Of a DNA stretch of 6,241 nucleotides, positions 5,899 through 6,241 are shown one piece after another (positions within the stretch are counted from its first letter, which is position 1; each line of letters opens with the position of its first letter). This stretch comes from Zoogloeaceae bacterium (GTDB lineage Bacteria; Pseudomonadota; Gammaproteobacteria; Burkholderiales; Rhodocyclaceae). The notes under the pieces are model-generated. The model was not told the origin of the DNA. It saw only the letters and a list, made by a program, of their open reading frames with translations, and did no database searches. Position numbers and translations under genes: made by a program. The stretch spans positions 1 through 6,241 of the forward strand of contig JAISSL010000168.1 in assembly GCA_031273145.1 (NCBI GenBank), written 5' to 3'.

Positions 5899-6241
5899 AT
5901 GGCAAACGAAAAAACACCCGCCGCGCCCGCCGCCGCCGCGCCCGCTGCCGCGCCGGCAGCCGAGCCGAACAAGGGGAAAAGAACGTTCTTTATCCTCGTG
6001 ATCTTAAGCATCATCCTGCTTCTTGTGGCAGGCATCCTGGGCATTGTCGTGTACCTGAAATCGCACGCGCTTGACGATGACGATGAGGATGATGAGGAGG
6101 AAGAAGTCCCGCAGAAAGTGGTCAAGAAACAACCCAAAAAACTGCCCGATGCTGCGCCCACCTTCATCAAGCTCGACAAATTCACGGTGAACTTGAAGCC
6201 CGAAAATGGCGAGAACGGCTTCATGCAGGCGGAAATTTCCC
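5899..6241 (+). CDS. fliL: Flagellar basal body-associated protein FliL, N-terminal 114 codons
   Basis: The frame is open from ATG 5899 to the window edge. FliL is a single-pass inner-membrane protein that surrounds the stator units and supports motor torque. An Ala/Pro-rich cytoplasmic segment (residues 7-22) and a basic KGKR precede one membrane helix (about 29-53, ending IVVYLK). An acidic run follows (59-69, DDDDEDDEEEE), then a lysine-rich stretch. APTFIKLDKFTVNLKP (86-101) and the following FMQAEIS are the conserved start of the periplasmic FliL domain. GGGAG (5887-5891) lies 7 nt before the start. The gene follows fliK by 19 bp and should share its sigma-54 promoter. fliM commonly follows fliL, but that region is outside the window. 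Confidence 0.93.
   Translation, partial: MANEKTPAAPAAAAPAAAPAAEPNKGKRTFFILVILSIILLLVAGILGIVVYLKSHALDDDDEDDEEEEVPQKVVKKQPKKLPDAAPTFIKLDKFTVNLKPENGENGFMQAEIS

Noticed and set aside
5616..6224. A 202-codon minus-strand open frame over the fliK-fliL junction, with a serine run
   Set aside because: The serine run is the complement of the GAT/GAG acidic run of fliL, and the frame is antisense to two recognised flagellar genes.

Overview
The window carries two divergent gene blocks separated by a 428-bp non-coding interval rich in repeats. The DNA is fairly GC-rich (judged by eye, not computed). The gene content points to a proteobacterium, most likely beta- or gammaproteobacterial: Dut and CoaBC resemble the E. 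coli proteins, RlmE has the usual proteobacterial N-terminus, and a sigma-54 promoter lies in front of flagellar genes. The genus cannot be told from this sequence.

Minus-strand block (3849 down to 1). The order of transcription is coaBC, dut, an unrecognised membrane-anchored protein, a sodium-coupled NSS/SNF-family transporter, and the first 37 codons of rlmE, which runs off the left edge. The genes are tightly packed: a 17-bp overlap, a 4-bp ATGA overlap, a 7-bp gap and a 5-bp gap. This suggests one transcript. coaBC makes 4'-phosphopantetheine for coenzyme A, dut removes dUTP and supplies dUMP, and rlmE methylates 23S rRNA. The transporter and the unknown protein sit between these housekeeping genes.

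Intergenic interval (3850-4277). No convincing full-length gene is present. It holds three copies of an 11-bp dyad (GTCTTGCAGAC or its complement), larger inverted repeats that could bound a roughly 340-bp element, two hairpins each followed by seven T on the + strand, and a 9-codon mini-ORF with a strong Shine-Dalgarno sequence just before the second hairpin. A near-perfect sigma-54 promoter (TGGCAC-N5-TTGCT) at the right end drives the flagellar genes.

Plus-strand block (4278-6241). fliK (hook-length control) is followed after 19 bp by fliL (motor/stator-associated), which runs off the right edge. FliK has about 20 tandem pentapeptides of the LPExP type between its N-terminus and its C-terminal hook domain.

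The points most worth following up are the duplicated C-terminal helix pair in the NSS transporter, the pentapeptide array in FliK, and the repeat-rich interval whose right arm overlaps the fliK promoter.
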